A stretch of DNA of 64,000 nt from Leptospira inadai serovar Lyme str. 10 (GTDB taxonomy: Bacteria > Spirochaetota > Leptospiria > Leptospirales > Leptospiraceae). The notes beneath the pieces are model-generated. The model was not told the origin of the DNA. It did no database searches and was given only the letters and a program-made list of their open reading frames with translations. Position numbers and translations under genes: made by a program. Shown here piece by piece: positions 35,568 to 44,684 of this stretch. The stretch's first letter is position 1, and every line of letters begins with the position of its first letter. Where the stretch lies: contig NZ_AHMM02000015.1 in NCBI RefSeq assembly GCF_000243675.2, positions 480,001 to 544,000 on the forward strand. The letters are read 5' to 3'.

Positions 35568-38500
35568 TTATTCGTTTATCATACTCCATTTTAGAGTTTC
35601 AGCATAACTCCAGCCCGTATTGAATACCGGGTTCCCCGGCGATAATCCATCCGCCCAATTGCTTGGGGATGCTATGACTCGGAGCATCGAATTCGTGTCG
35701 CTTACGTTACGGATGTAACCGTCGCCGATCAGAAATTGCTGGTTCGGGCCGGTATTACATTGCCAAACTACCAGTCGGCCCCCATTTAAATTTCCTCGGT
35801 TGTCCAGACAATAATTCGGATCCGTCTTTACGTGTAGTCGTTTCGTTTCCGGGTCGTACCACCAGAGCTGATTTCCACCTCCATTCTTATACCATTGAAC
35901 GAGCGGCTTTCCGTTAGACATGGTTCCGTCCCCATCCACATGCAGATAATATCCCGATTTCTTATTTTGCAGGTAAATATAGCCTGTCCCACTGTCCGAA
36001 CATTGTGAGAGAAGAGAGCTGGGATCTTGAGCCGCGTTTCCGACCAAACGAATCCCGCCGAAATAATACGGCGTATCCGTTTGCGGGGTATCTAATTGGA
36101 ACAACTGGATGGAGTCGCTTCCTGATTTCAAGGAGCAACCGAGGTCTTGGAGCGAATTCCGCAATTTCGGAAACGTTACCGTCGGCGGTAGAGGGATCTC
36201 CTTGAGCACACTGTTTATGAACGGAATGATCATGGTTTGAACCAACGGAGTCATGACTTCCTGGAGAGCCTCCGGATCCAGGGAATACGGATTGTACGTG
36301 TCTCCTCCCAATACCTCGACCGTATAGACCGCCGAATTTGGATCGGAAATAAGCCCCTGAAGCGCATTCAGATTCGCATAAGCAGGATTGTTAAGCGGAT
36401 TGGAGAACGTTTTGAATGTGAAACGTATCCCTGCCTTCAACGATATGCGCACCGCACCCAAATTATTTTGACTTCCGTTCGGTCGGGAATCGGAATTGCA
36501 TCGATTGAGCTCATCACCGGTTAGTCCGCTGCAAGAAGCCGGTTTTTTCGCAACAAGGACGATCTGCATTTCGGGAAGGGAAAGCAGAAGCGAGGGAACT
36601 CCCGCCGAGGTCATAGGCTGGAATTGCAGAGAAGGAGCGAGTAACGGCTGCAAAACAAATGAGACAGTATCGTACGATGCGACACCGGGAAGGGGATTTC
36701 CGGATGAATCCACTCCGTTTAATGTCGAGACCGTCCGATCCGGAGCGATCACGCTCAAGAGGTTCGAAACTCTCGATATGTTCGTTACGAATTGATAGAG
36801 AGGATCCCCGCTTCCGGTGATGCTCTGCATCGTATTTATGAAGTTTTGGTCTACGGTTACATCCAGACCTCTTCTTTGCCAGAGTTGAAAAGCCGCCTGC
36901 GTAATCGTGTCCGAATGCAAGGACAATAGAAAACCGGGATTATTCGACGACTGAGAAAATTGGTACGTTTGTTTAAACGACGCCGACGGATCCTTAGTGG
37001 AGATCATTCCGGTCTTTCCTTGCTGCTGCCTTAGACCTTTCCCGTTCGGATCCGTATAATTACTGGTGATTCCGATATCCAAAGAACTTGCGATCCCCTT
37101 ATTCGTGCCGTCGTTTTTTACCGACGCATCATCGCTTAAATTCAACCGGATCGTCATCGGAAAATTTTGTAAAGGGGGAGGTAGGTAATCCGGCAGGGTC
37201 ATGGTGATACCCTGATCGCGAAATCCCGAAATGATCGAATTGTTCATCACACTCGGTAGAACCCGACGATTCACGTCCCGTAGCATATCCGAAGTGACTG
37301 CGGCTTTGACCTGCTGGACGGCAGTGTTCGCCGCATTGTCCATTAAGGAAGGCGCCACTATTTTTAATAACCATACTAAAAACTGGTCTAGAACGGAGTT
37401 ATTACTTCCGTTATACGTAATATCGGAGATAGTCAAATGATCCGACCAATCCGAGGTTTGAAAACCCGAAGATCTAGGAGAAAGGGAAATGTTCCCGTAC
37501 GAATCCGTTTTAAAATCCGATTGAGAAAGAAATTGCCGAGGAGTCGCGTCCTGCAATTGAATCTCGCTCCCTACATACTGCCCATTCACCCAGTTTAGTC
37601 TGGCCGTCGCATTATAGAATAAGAGGGTTCCGGTAGGAACGTAACAGAATTCGAGTCCTAAACAGTTTTCCAAACGGGTTGTGATAAACAGATCCACTTC
37701 CACATATCGAGATTCCAGATCCAGAGCAAGCCCTGGAGAATCGCTTCCGGAACTTTGCGTGGTGTTCAGATTCGCAGTAGCAACGACTTGCTTTACGGTT
37801 CCCGAACCGTCCCATACATATCCTGGCACTTTGATATCCGTTACGTAAACATCGAGGGTAACATAGTGGTCCAGGGAAATACAAGTAGTCCTCCCTGGAC
37901 TGCAAGATACATCCGGATTGTACGTTGCTTGCTGGTATCCGACAAAGGATCCCGCATCGATTTTCGCGCTGTATTTGTTAAAGTTCCTAGGGTTTTCGGT
38001 GAAGGCCGTATATTCTACATATTTGTGACCCGTGCAATACGTTTGGGTATAGGTTCCTCCGCGACTGCAGGTTCCTCCCGCGCAACTGCTGGCAGTATAT
38101 TCATTTCTGCAAGAGGTACAGTCGTACCAACCGTCCGGAAGCTGAGAAGGACAGGACGTCGTGACAGCGCCGGAACCTTTGGCAGGCGCCTTCGGATCCT
38201 TAAACGTCCAATGAGCTGCCTGAGTATAATAACGGCCGTAATCGTACCAGTCCTTGTATGTTCGGCCTCCACTATCTGTGGGCGGAACGCTCGTTGGATA
38301 CGTAGTGGAAGTTGCGGTCGGCAGCCAGCAATATCCTTTTCCTTCCGAACCCGGTTTGGAACCGAAAAAAGAAATATATTCCAGATTCTTGAAATAATCC
38401 AAGTTGAAGGTTTGACCTGAAGCCGCGTCCCCGGGGCGCATGCAAGCTTCTCCGATGTTCCACTGTCCGTCGGAATAGAATTTTTTCTTACGCAATTGCG

Positions 38501-39560
38501 GAAGACCCTTGAGCATGTCCTGAAATGTAAGTAGGTTTCCGTTCGCGTCCTTTACTCGGAAAGCGTTCTGCGTATATTTCTGGACCAATTTCGCGAACAG
38601 CGGAAGAACTTGCGATTGATCTAATATTCCTCCGCCTACGTTTTGCACCGAGCCGTCCGCATTTGCCAGCGCTCCGTAATTGAAGCTGAAAAATTGGGTA
38701 TAGGTCTTCCCGGACGAAGCGGTAATCGTGTAAAAGTAGGTGTTTCCTCCGGTAGAGGGGGGCAGATTCGATTGGCTAAGGTTCAAAGAATTCAGGCTAA
38801 CCAATGAATCGGAGCAGGAAGCAGTAGCTGCGCCTCCGCAGATCGGGTAGTTTGCACTCGTACCGCTTCTATTGAGAACGATAGAGGATACTCCGGACGC
38901 GGCGGTTACGAATTTCGAATTTAAATATAGATCCGCGGAAGGGTCCAGGGTTATATCATTCTCCCCGTGTAAAGCGTAACTCGCATTGCCCTGGAGAACG
39001 GAATGCTTCATGTCGAAACTTCCTTCCGTAGTAAACGAGACCGAATACGCTTGCAAGGCCTTACCTCTCGTAGTTAACGCCCCCGAACTTATGGTTAACG
39101 TATAGGTCTGGTTAGGTAATAACGTGCGAAGAGGATTTATGACGAGAGTTGTCCCGGAAGTCCAGTTTAACTCCACTCCGGAAGGACCACCGTTCGCGGA
39201 AGACGGCCCTGGTAGAGGGGTTTTTTGCGTCCCGTATGTAAGCGAGATATTCTGATTGGTCGAAGTCTGTTGCATACTCTCGGAAAATATAACCATCAGA
39301 TCTTTGTATCGATCCACGTTCTGTAGCGAATTTATCAGCAAGTATCCCTGAGGACCATTCTGCCCAAAACCGGCGGGAAGAGTGACCAGATCGGATTCGG
39401 TGTTCTTGTACTGATAGGACTTCCCTAAAAATGAGATTCCTAAAAGTTCCGCCAGACTGGAAAAGCCATTGTTCAGTCCACGTGTGCAGCCATTAAAAAT
39501 TAACGACAAAACGAAAACGGCAAAAACGCTTTTCGTTTTGTTCCAACTGATACGGTTCAT
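35568..39560 (-). CDS. Giant lipoprotein with Ig-like N-terminus and ricin-type lectin C-terminus
   Basis: Encodes 1330 aa. The signal peptide FAVFVLSLIFNGC ends in a lipobox. Residues about 80-185 resemble a bacterial Ig-like (SbsA_Ig) domain: IFSESMQQTS, NPLRTLLPNQTYTLTISSGA. A cysteine-rich stretch lies near 480-530 (CPSQLPDGWYDCTSCRN). The middle (about 690-1150) has no recognised domain. Residues about 1185-1320 form a ricin B-type beta-trefoil with YIYLQNKKSGYYLHVDGDG, GNQLWWYDPETKRLH and NQQFLIGDGYI (QxW-like motifs). It is probably surface-exposed and carbohydrate-binding. It diverges from the 39779 giant lipoprotein, with a TCGGTACA site between them. Confidence 0.75.
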   Translation of the reverse strand: MNRISWNKTKSVFAVFVLSLIFNGCTRGLNNGFSSLAELLGISFLGKSYQYKNTESDLVTLPAGFGQNGPQGYLLINSLQNVDRYKDLMVIFSESMQQTSTNQNISLTYGTQKTPLPGPSSANGGPSGVELNWTSGTTLVINPLRTLLPNQTYTLTISSGALTTRGKALQAYSVSFTTEGSFDMKHSVLQGNASYALHGENDITLDPSADLYLNSKFVTAASGVSSIVLNRSGTSANYPICGGAATASCSDSLVSLNSLNLSQSNLPPSTGGNTYFYTITASSGKTYTQFFSFNYGALANADGSVQNVGGGILDQSQVLPLFAKLVQKYTQNAFRVKDANGNLLTFQDMLKGLPQLRKKKFYSDGQWNIGEACMRPGDAASGQTFNLDYFKNLEYISFFGSKPGSEGKGYCWLPTATSTTYPTSVPPTDSGGRTYKDWYDYGRYYTQAAHWTFKDPKAPAKGSGAVTTSCPSQLPDGWYDCTSCRNEYTASSCAGGTCSRGGTYTQTYCTGHKYVEYTAFTENPRNFNKYSAKIDAGSFVGYQQATYNPDVSCSPGRTTCISLDHYVTLDVYVTDIKVPGYVWDGSGTVKQVVATANLNTTQSSGSDSPGLALDLESRYVEVDLFITTRLENCLGLEFCYVPTGTLLFYNATARLNWVNGQYVGSEIQLQDATPRQFLSQSDFKTDSYGNISLSPRSSGFQTSDWSDHLTISDITYNGSNNSVLDQFLVWLLKIVAPSLMDNAANTAVQQVKAAVTSDMLRDVNRRVLPSVMNNSIISGFRDQGITMTLPDYLPPPLQNFPMTIRLNLSDDASVKNDGTNKGIASSLDIGITSNYTDPNGKGLRQQQGKTGMISTKDPSASFKQTYQFSQSSNNPGFLLSLHSDTITQAAFQLWQRRGLDVTVDQNFINTMQSITGSGDPLYQFVTNISRVSNLLSVIAPDRTVSTLNGVDSSGNPLPGVASYDTVSFVLQPLLAPSLQFQPMTSAGVPSLLLSLPEMQIVLVAKKPASCSGLTGDELNRCNSDSRPNGSQNNLGAVRISLKAGIRFTFKTFSNPLNNPAYANLNALQGLISDPNSAVYTVEVLGGDTYNPYSLDPEALQEVMTPLVQTMIIPFINSVLKEIPLPPTVTFPKLRNSLQDLGCSLKSGSDSIQLFQLDTPQTDTPYYFGGIRLVGNAAQDPSSLLSQCSDSGTGYIYLQNKKSGYYLHVDGDGTMSNGKPLVQWYKNGGGNQLWWYDPETKRLHVKTDPNYCLDNRGNLNGGRLVVWQCNTGPNQQFLIGDGYIRNVSDTNSMLRVIASPSNWADGLSPGNPVFNTGWSYAETLKWSMINE

Positions 39561-39606
39561 GGTAATAATTCCCTCACTTCTTAATGATTCCCGAAAGAGT
39601 TGAGAA

Positions 39607-39614
39607 TGTACCGA
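39607..39614 (-). promoter_or_regulatory. TCGGTACA motif between the two giant lipoprotein genes
   Basis: On the minus strand TTTCTTCGGTACATTCTC lies about 47-54 bases before the start at 39560. Its orientation matches the other four sites. Confidence 0.5.
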
Positions 39615-39778
39615 AGAAATGCCGAGAATTCGGGAATTCTTTATTTTATAACAACTGTTATTATAAAAAAGTTTCTAAAATCGCCAAGCCTTCGGCAAAC
39701 GGAACGAAAAAGAAGGCTCTCTTCGGTTTTTAAGGTACAGTTTTCGTTTCTCGGACGGATAGGTGCAGAGGTCTTTTC

Positions 39779-42700
39779 ATGGAAACGAGAGAATTGAAAC
39801 GAGCCTGGTCCAAATTCATTTTTGTTCTTTTATCTATCTTTTCATTTCAAAATTGCGCACATTCCGGCGAGAGCTTCACGTTGAATTCCTTTTTCGATCA
39901 GCAGAACATAGGAGGATTACGTCTTTTTAATATTTTCGATAACTATCCTTCCATAAAAGCCGGCTTCCGGAGTTTGGATCCGATCGAGTTCAATCAAAAA
40001 ATGCAAAGTTCCTTCGGGCAGCCCGACACAGGGAGTATGATCGGATTCCTAAGAGGTAGTTCCGGGTTATTACTGAAAAGTTATTCTAGCAATATTGCCA
40101 ATGCGGACATTAGTTCCGGTTCGAGCGGGAATTCGGATACGGCACCGGTTCTAATGATACAGGATATCCTAAGAGATAGCAATTTCTTACTCGGTCGCGT
40201 GCTGAATGCACCGAACAATTCTCTCTCCGGATTAGAGCCTTGGTTGGAAAAGGTCCGCTATTCTAGAATTCCGATCTTACGGAATTTATCCCCGATCAAT
40301 CAATCGGGTTTATTTTATATGAACTCCCAGTATGATAAACAAAAAGCGACGGACGGATACACCGGCCTTGCAGCTTCCCTAAGTTATTCGGGAATTCAGG
40401 TGATCTTTTCGGAAACGGAAGACGTACTAAACAAGGCGCTTACATTGAATTCGAATGCCAGGTCCGCCCTTCAAAATATTCTCCTAAGGTTGGCGGATCC
40501 GACAATGTTAGGAGATTCCACGTTGGTGGATTCGATCGTGTCGACGATCGGAGAGTTCGGCAGGTCCTTTAGCTATAACGCCGGATTTAACGGCCAAAAG
40601 ACTTCGCAAACGGTACTAAAGGACTTAGTGTATAATTTCAGTCTTTATTTTACCTCTTCCGGTTTGCAGAACGGAGCGGCCATTTTACGGAATTATTATG
40701 GATCGAGCACGAATTTCAATACCTTGATGTCCGATGCCTATTCTCTTATGCGTAACGCGTTAGGAAGAGGAGGGCAATTCACCAAGGATCCGAACGTACT
40801 GCTCGCGTTCGAATTTTCCAAAAATTTATATTCTCTAGGCTTTCTTTCGAATTCTTACGGGATCGATGCATCGGTTGGCAAGATGATCCGAAGCGATTTT
40901 TCGGGAAAATACAGAGATGCCGACTCGAATGCGCAACCGCTGAGCGCCTTGGAAACTTTGATCATGCTTCTTGTTGCGGCGGATTCGTACGGATATAGAT
41001 GGGCGAGCCCGAGCGATTCTAACACTCAGGCCCTGGAGTCGAGCTCGGCCAATGGGGGCCCGATGACCGGCGGGGTCTTGACCGTCGGGGATGCCATTTA
41101 CTCCTTGCATTCCAATATGACGGGTTCGTTCGGCCTTAAATCCTTTTTGGATCAGAGTTCCAGTTCCCAAAAAGTCTTTAAGAACGGTTCCGTTTTTAGT
41201 TTCAGCATCAATTCACCGACCGTTTCCATGATCGAATCCGGAGTCGGGGGTATCGTTCCGGATTTAAGCGATCCGGTGTATACAAAGACGATCCCATTCA
41301 TGATGCGTTTGATGAGAAAGGTGGTTTTTTCCGGAGCGGGTCCTTATTATAATAAGAATCGAAAAGATGCACAGGGAAATTTTCTCACGATAGATGGAAC
41401 GCTCTATAAGACGGCGGATGGAACGGATCAAGTCTATCAACCTACCTGGAATTCATCGGAGTACAGGATTCAAGTACAGTATTCTTCCTCTTCCCTTTGT
41501 AAATGGGTGGGGCCGGGTGGAAGGGAAGCGATCTGCGCGAAGGACGGAGGATTCTCCGCAGTGTCCTCGGGGACGAATCAATCCGGAACGAACGGTTGGA
41601 GTATTCCGGTTTGGGAAATCTCTAAAACGGATGATGAACGAGCGGTTAATTCGGACGAAGAAGCTCTCTATAAGAATTATCAATGGCTACTTTATGAAAA
41701 GCGCATGATTGTCGTCGTCCCGATTTTAGCCTCTCTTGGACCGAGCGTACCGTACAAAATGGGAGCCTTCGTTACCGTGGCGGCCAACGGTCTACAGGGA
41801 TTGATAAATTCAAAACCGATCTTAAGCGCATCTAGCATTTGCAGTTTAAGGAAGAACGCAGTTTGGAGTATTTCCGGAGGGAGTTGGAAGTCTCCGTTAA
41901 ACGGAGGGTCTGAATGTCCCACGTCTTCCTCGAATCCTAGTTGGAGGACTCCCGGTATCCCCGTGACCCAGGCTAGTTATTCCTCCAAGGCCGGGGATAG
42001 CATGTTTTACTTGGAAGTCTGGGATTATGGAATCGCCGGGACTTCTTCCATTTCGTTTAACAGCGTGGGGGACCAAAGTCTTTTTAATATCTTCTATCCG
42101 GGCAACTCGGTACCCAGTCTCGTTCCTCCCTCAGGAGTGATTCCCGGCGCAATTGCCGCAAATTTTCCGGTGATCGGACAGTTGGGATTTTTGACCCCGG
42201 CAGCGGTCGTTCCCGAGAATGTAAATGTACAATGGGAGAATCGGAATCGTCTTTTGCCGATTATCCTGACCCTGGCTCGAACATTAGATGATCAATCGGA
42301 TGCGACACATTCGAAAAATCCGTTCGAGATCCTAATCGGAATTAGTCGGATTCTGATTAGGCCTTTGGTCCAAACGATTTCCGATCAGGCACCAAACTCC
42401 GGAAATACGCAGATCACGGTCGTATTGACCGATTCGCTTATCATGTCCGGCACGGATAACTCGGGTGGCAATTCAGGGAACCAACTCTTTAGCGTGCGGA
42501 ATAATTTAGGTCAAATCGATCAATTCTATTTCAGATCCACGGATATGACGTCCACGGCGGAAATTCGCACCCCTTTATCCCTTCTGATCGAAAGCGATTT
42601 CAGGTATCAGGACGGCCTGCTGAACATTCTCTCGCAATCCATTTTTTTCTCCTCTTCTTTCGATTCACTCGCAAGACTGGGCAGTCCGACTCGAGCTGCC

Positions 42701-43459
42701 AGCGCCGGACTTTTATTTTCGGCGCTGGCAGATTTTTTTAACGAAGTTAAAATTACTAGCGATGTGCCGGCACCGACTGCAAACCAATTCAATCTGCAGG
42801 CGTATTTCCTGGAAATCGAAGGGGACTTGGCCCCGTATTCGGATCCGAATTCGCATCCGCAAGGCGGATCTACTTGGAACCGCGTGGGGGATTGGGCGAT
42901 TCGATTTAGGGATTATCTTTCCGATGATTCGGTGTTCTCGATCCTCCCTACGCTTCGCCTGCCTTTAGACCTATTAGGCAGCGTTCCTCCCGATTCGGGA
43001 CAGATTTCTTTCATTCTCGATATGGTAGCTAGTTTATTAAAAAATTCGAATGGAGCTCAGGACTATCTGATCACCAAATTTCTATCGAAACATACGCCCG
43101 ATATGCTTAATCAGCTAGCCGGGAACGCCTCTTCAATTAACAACGTTCTTTATGCGATCGTAGAAAACGGGTTATTCTTTTCCTACTTGGAAGATCGGAT
43201 GAGCGCCTCTCCATATTCGATCTCGGATCTTTTGAAGGACATTAACGGATTTTTGATCTCGGATATGATCCAGAGAAAACAGAACGATCTTTATTCCTTG
43301 CCGTATTCGATCGGAACATTCCTGGGCCAAGTTGCGGATATACTAGAAAGAGGTCCTAGTCCATTCCTGTATCCGGGAGGGGCGACCTTTTACGACGACA
43401 AAAATGCAAACCCTTCCGGCTCATACTGGAATGTAATGTCTCAAATTTTGACAAGATAA
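39779..43459 (+). CDS. Giant lipoprotein of unknown function
   Basis: Encodes 1226 aa. AGAGGT precedes the ATG at 39779 by seven bases. The N-terminal signal FIFVLLSIFSFQNC ends in a loose spirochaetal lipobox, giving a lipid-anchored protein. The remaining sequence is rich in Ser, Asn, Gly and hydrophobic helices (for example SGLEPWLEKVRYSRIP, LETLIMLLVAADSYGYR) and shows no domain I recognise. It may partner the divergent 35568 product, since both are very large lipoproteins sharing an upstream region. A terminator-like hairpin lies inside the gene at 42696-42739. The Lar-like gene follows after 14 bases with its own GGAG site and is probably in the same operon. Confidence 0.75.
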   Translation: METRELKRAWSKFIFVLLSIFSFQNCAHSGESFTLNSFFDQQNIGGLRLFNIFDNYPSIKAGFRSLDPIEFNQKMQSSFGQPDTGSMIGFLRGSSGLLLKSYSSNIANADISSGSSGNSDTAPVLMIQDILRDSNFLLGRVLNAPNNSLSGLEPWLEKVRYSRIPILRNLSPINQSGLFYMNSQYDKQKATDGYTGLAASLSYSGIQVIFSETEDVLNKALTLNSNARSALQNILLRLADPTMLGDSTLVDSIVSTIGEFGRSFSYNAGFNGQKTSQTVLKDLVYNFSLYFTSSGLQNGAAILRNYYGSSTNFNTLMSDAYSLMRNALGRGGQFTKDPNVLLAFEFSKNLYSLGFLSNSYGIDASVGKMIRSDFSGKYRDADSNAQPLSALETLIMLLVAADSYGYRWASPSDSNTQALESSSANGGPMTGGVLTVGDAIYSLHSNMTGSFGLKSFLDQSSSSQKVFKNGSVFSFSINSPTVSMIESGVGGIVPDLSDPVYTKTIPFMMRLMRKVVFSGAGPYYNKNRKDAQGNFLTIDGTLYKTADGTDQVYQPTWNSSEYRIQVQYSSSSLCKWVGPGGREAICAKDGGFSAVSSGTNQSGTNGWSIPVWEISKTDDERAVNSDEEALYKNYQWLLYEKRMIVVVPILASLGPSVPYKMGAFVTVAANGLQGLINSKPILSASSICSLRKNAVWSISGGSWKSPLNGGSECPTSSSNPSWRTPGIPVTQASYSSKAGDSMFYLEVWDYGIAGTSSISFNSVGDQSLFNIFYPGNSVPSLVPPSGVIPGAIAANFPVIGQLGFLTPAAVVPENVNVQWENRNRLLPIILTLARTLDDQSDATHSKNPFEILIGISRILIRPLVQTISDQAPNSGNTQITVVLTDSLIMSGTDNSGGNSGNQLFSVRNNLGQIDQFYFRSTDMTSTAEIRTPLSLLIESDFRYQDGLLNILSQSIFFSSSFDSLARLGSPTRAASAGLLFSALADFFNEVKITSDVPAPTANQFNLQAYFLEIEGDLAPYSDPNSHPQGGSTWNRVGDWAIRFRDYLSDDSVFSILPTLRLPLDLLGSVPPDSGQISFILDMVASLLKNSNGAQDYLITKFLSKHTPDMLNQLAGNASSINNVLYAIVENGLFFSYLEDRMSASPYSISDLLKDINGFLISDMIQRKQNDLYSLPYSIGTFLGQVADILERGPSPFLYPGGATFYDDKNANPSGSYWNVMSQILTR
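42696..42739 (+). terminator. Terminator-like hairpin inside the giant lipoprotein gene
   Basis: Perfect 12-bp GC-rich stem (CTGCCAGCGCCG at 42696-42707 with CGGCGCTGGCAG at 42720-42731), 12-base loop, then ATTTTTTT. By sequence it is a textbook intrinsic terminator about 720 bp before the stop codon. Translating ribosomes would normally suppress it. Confidence 0.55.
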
Positions 43460-43473
43460 GTGGAGTAACAAGT

Positions 43474-43773
43474 ATGATCGAAAAAGAAATAACCATTAAC
43501 GATTGCCCGTTTTGCGGAAATTCCGAAGTCGCATTGATAGACGATGTCGTGGAACCGACCTCGTTGGGAAGGTATCTTGCTTATTACACTTGTACGGTTT
43601 GCAATTGCAGGGGACCGCAACTTCTATTTCGTAGAGGAGTGAGAAAAACGGACGCGCTAAGACTTGCAGCGGAAGACTGGAATAAACGCGGAAACGATGA
43701 GAAGGTGAATATCGGTGCGATTGCGGGCGCGGAGCAGAGGACGGAAGACAGAAGACTGAGGACAGTACATTGA
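43474..43773 (+). CDS. Lar-like zinc-ribbon protein, C-terminus supplied by a repeat element
   Basis: Encodes 99 aa. GGAG lies nine bases before the ATG. Two CxxC knuckles, CPFCGN and CTVCNC, plus the ending AAEDWNKRG match the Lar/restriction-alleviation family (PF14354), small zinc-ribbon proteins first known from the Rac prophage but widespread. From codon 88 onward (43735) the sequence lies in the inverted repeat A copy, so the last 12 residues (QRTEDRRLRTVH) and the stop codon come from the repeat. Natural family members end close to WNKR, so the addition may be neutral. No phage genes are nearby. Confidence 0.7.
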   Translation: MIEKEITINDCPFCGNSEVALIDDVVEPTSLGRYLAYYTCTVCNCRGPQLLFRRGVRKTDALRLAAEDWNKRGNDEKVNIGAIAGAEQRTEDRRLRTVH

Positions 43774-43881
43774 TAAACTAAATTTCCACGTTATAGAGGA
43801 AGATTCTTGTGTTATATTAGATCTTTCCTCTACCTCTATTACTTTTCCAACATTCTCGCAGCTACTGTCTTCTGTCCTCTG
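43735..43881 (-). repeat. Single inverted copy of repeat A overlapping a gene end
   Basis: 147 bp, bounded by CAGAGGACGGAAGACAG and CTGTCTTCTGTCCTCTG. Read on the minus strand it matches the cluster 1 and 2 copies in order (AATGTTGGAAAAGTAATAGA, GAAAGATCTAATATAACACA, ATCAATGTACTGTCC). It lies between the convergent 43474 and 43917 genes. No target-site duplication is obvious. Confidence 0.8.
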
Positions 43882-43916
43882 TCGATCGACACGACGAGGA
43901 TCAGAATTTTATCCGA

Positions 43917-44684
43917 TTAGAAACTCACCATAACACGGAAATCTAAACTGTAATCAGTATTAAGGGTTGTCGTTCCGATCTGCCTCTCCGCGAATTTATA
44001 TTCGGAGGGGATCAATTGAAGACGTATCGGTTTTTGGGACATTCCCATCGACGGACTCGGGCTGATCAAGTATACAGAATCGATTATATTTAAAAAATAT
44101 AAAATACCTGTAAGCAAAAGAAACAAATTCACCCTGTTTTCCGTCTCGTGGTAACGATGCGATCTATCGGAACGCTCCGGTATGTTCCAGGCTTGCGCGG
44201 AATCCAAACTTTTCCTTTGCTCCTGGAGTTGCACATAACTTCCGATATCTAAAGCCGCGAGACCGTAAACAACCGAAGCCCAGGTAAGGCCGTTACCGAA
44301 TTCGCCGGTGGCAAAATGACCTGCCCCGGGTAAATAAAAACTCCTCTGAATCCATGCGATCTTGGCCTCATACCTTTTTTGTTTAGCCTTTTCTTCCTCG
44401 GATTTCAGCTTCAGTGCTTCTATGACTTTCTGATTGGCATCTAAAGCCCGATCCGAAGCTCGTTTTTCCGCATCTAGGACGGTTTCGTTCTCTTTCGCTT
44501 GTTTTAACTCGTCCTTTAGAATCGAATTTTCGTGGTCTAACCGCCAATTCTTTTTTTTCAGTTCCTTGATCTCTCCCGATTTCTCGACACTCCCGGAGTT
44601 TTCGGGTAATAGATCCGCGAAGGACGAGGAGAATATTACAAAAGTCGCAATTAAGAAGGTCTTACGGGTTTTCCAACGTTTCAA
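43917..44684 (-). CDS. Coiled-coil membrane protein of the sigma/FecR operon
   Basis: Encodes 255 aa from a TTG start that overlaps the FecR gene end by 23 bp. A signal-like segment (FLIATFVIFSSSFA) leads into a coiled coil (about 35-115; KELKKKNWRLDHENSILKDEL), then a membrane domain beginning SFYLPGAGHFATGEFGNGLTW, which resembles DUF5683-type proteins (small glycine-rich loops near membrane helices), and a second helix LFLLLTGILYFLNIIDSVYLIS. It could transmit an envelope signal in the sigma/FecR pathway, but that is inferred from position only. Confidence 0.65.
   Translation of the reverse strand: MKRWKTRKTFLIATFVIFSSSFADLLPENSGSVEKSGEIKELKKKNWRLDHENSILKDELKQAKENETVLDAEKRASDRALDANQKVIEALKLKSEEEKAKQKRYEAKIAWIQRSFYLPGAGHFATGEFGNGLTWASVVYGLAALDIGSYVQLQEQRKSLDSAQAWNIPERSDRSHRYHETENRVNLFLLLTGILYFLNIIDSVYLISPSPSMGMSQKPIRLQLIPSEYKFAERQIGTTTLNTDYSLDFRVMVSF

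Noticed and set aside
37755..38420. Plus-strand 221-aa frame inside the ricin-lectin gene
   Set aside because: Lies antisense within a long coherent coding frame with signal peptide and domains; arginine/isoleucine-rich composition typical of shadow frames.
43474..43773. Prophage remnant suggested by the Lar-like gene
   Set aside because: No integrase, structural phage gene or attachment site is visible around it, and it is joined to the upstream lipoprotein gene.
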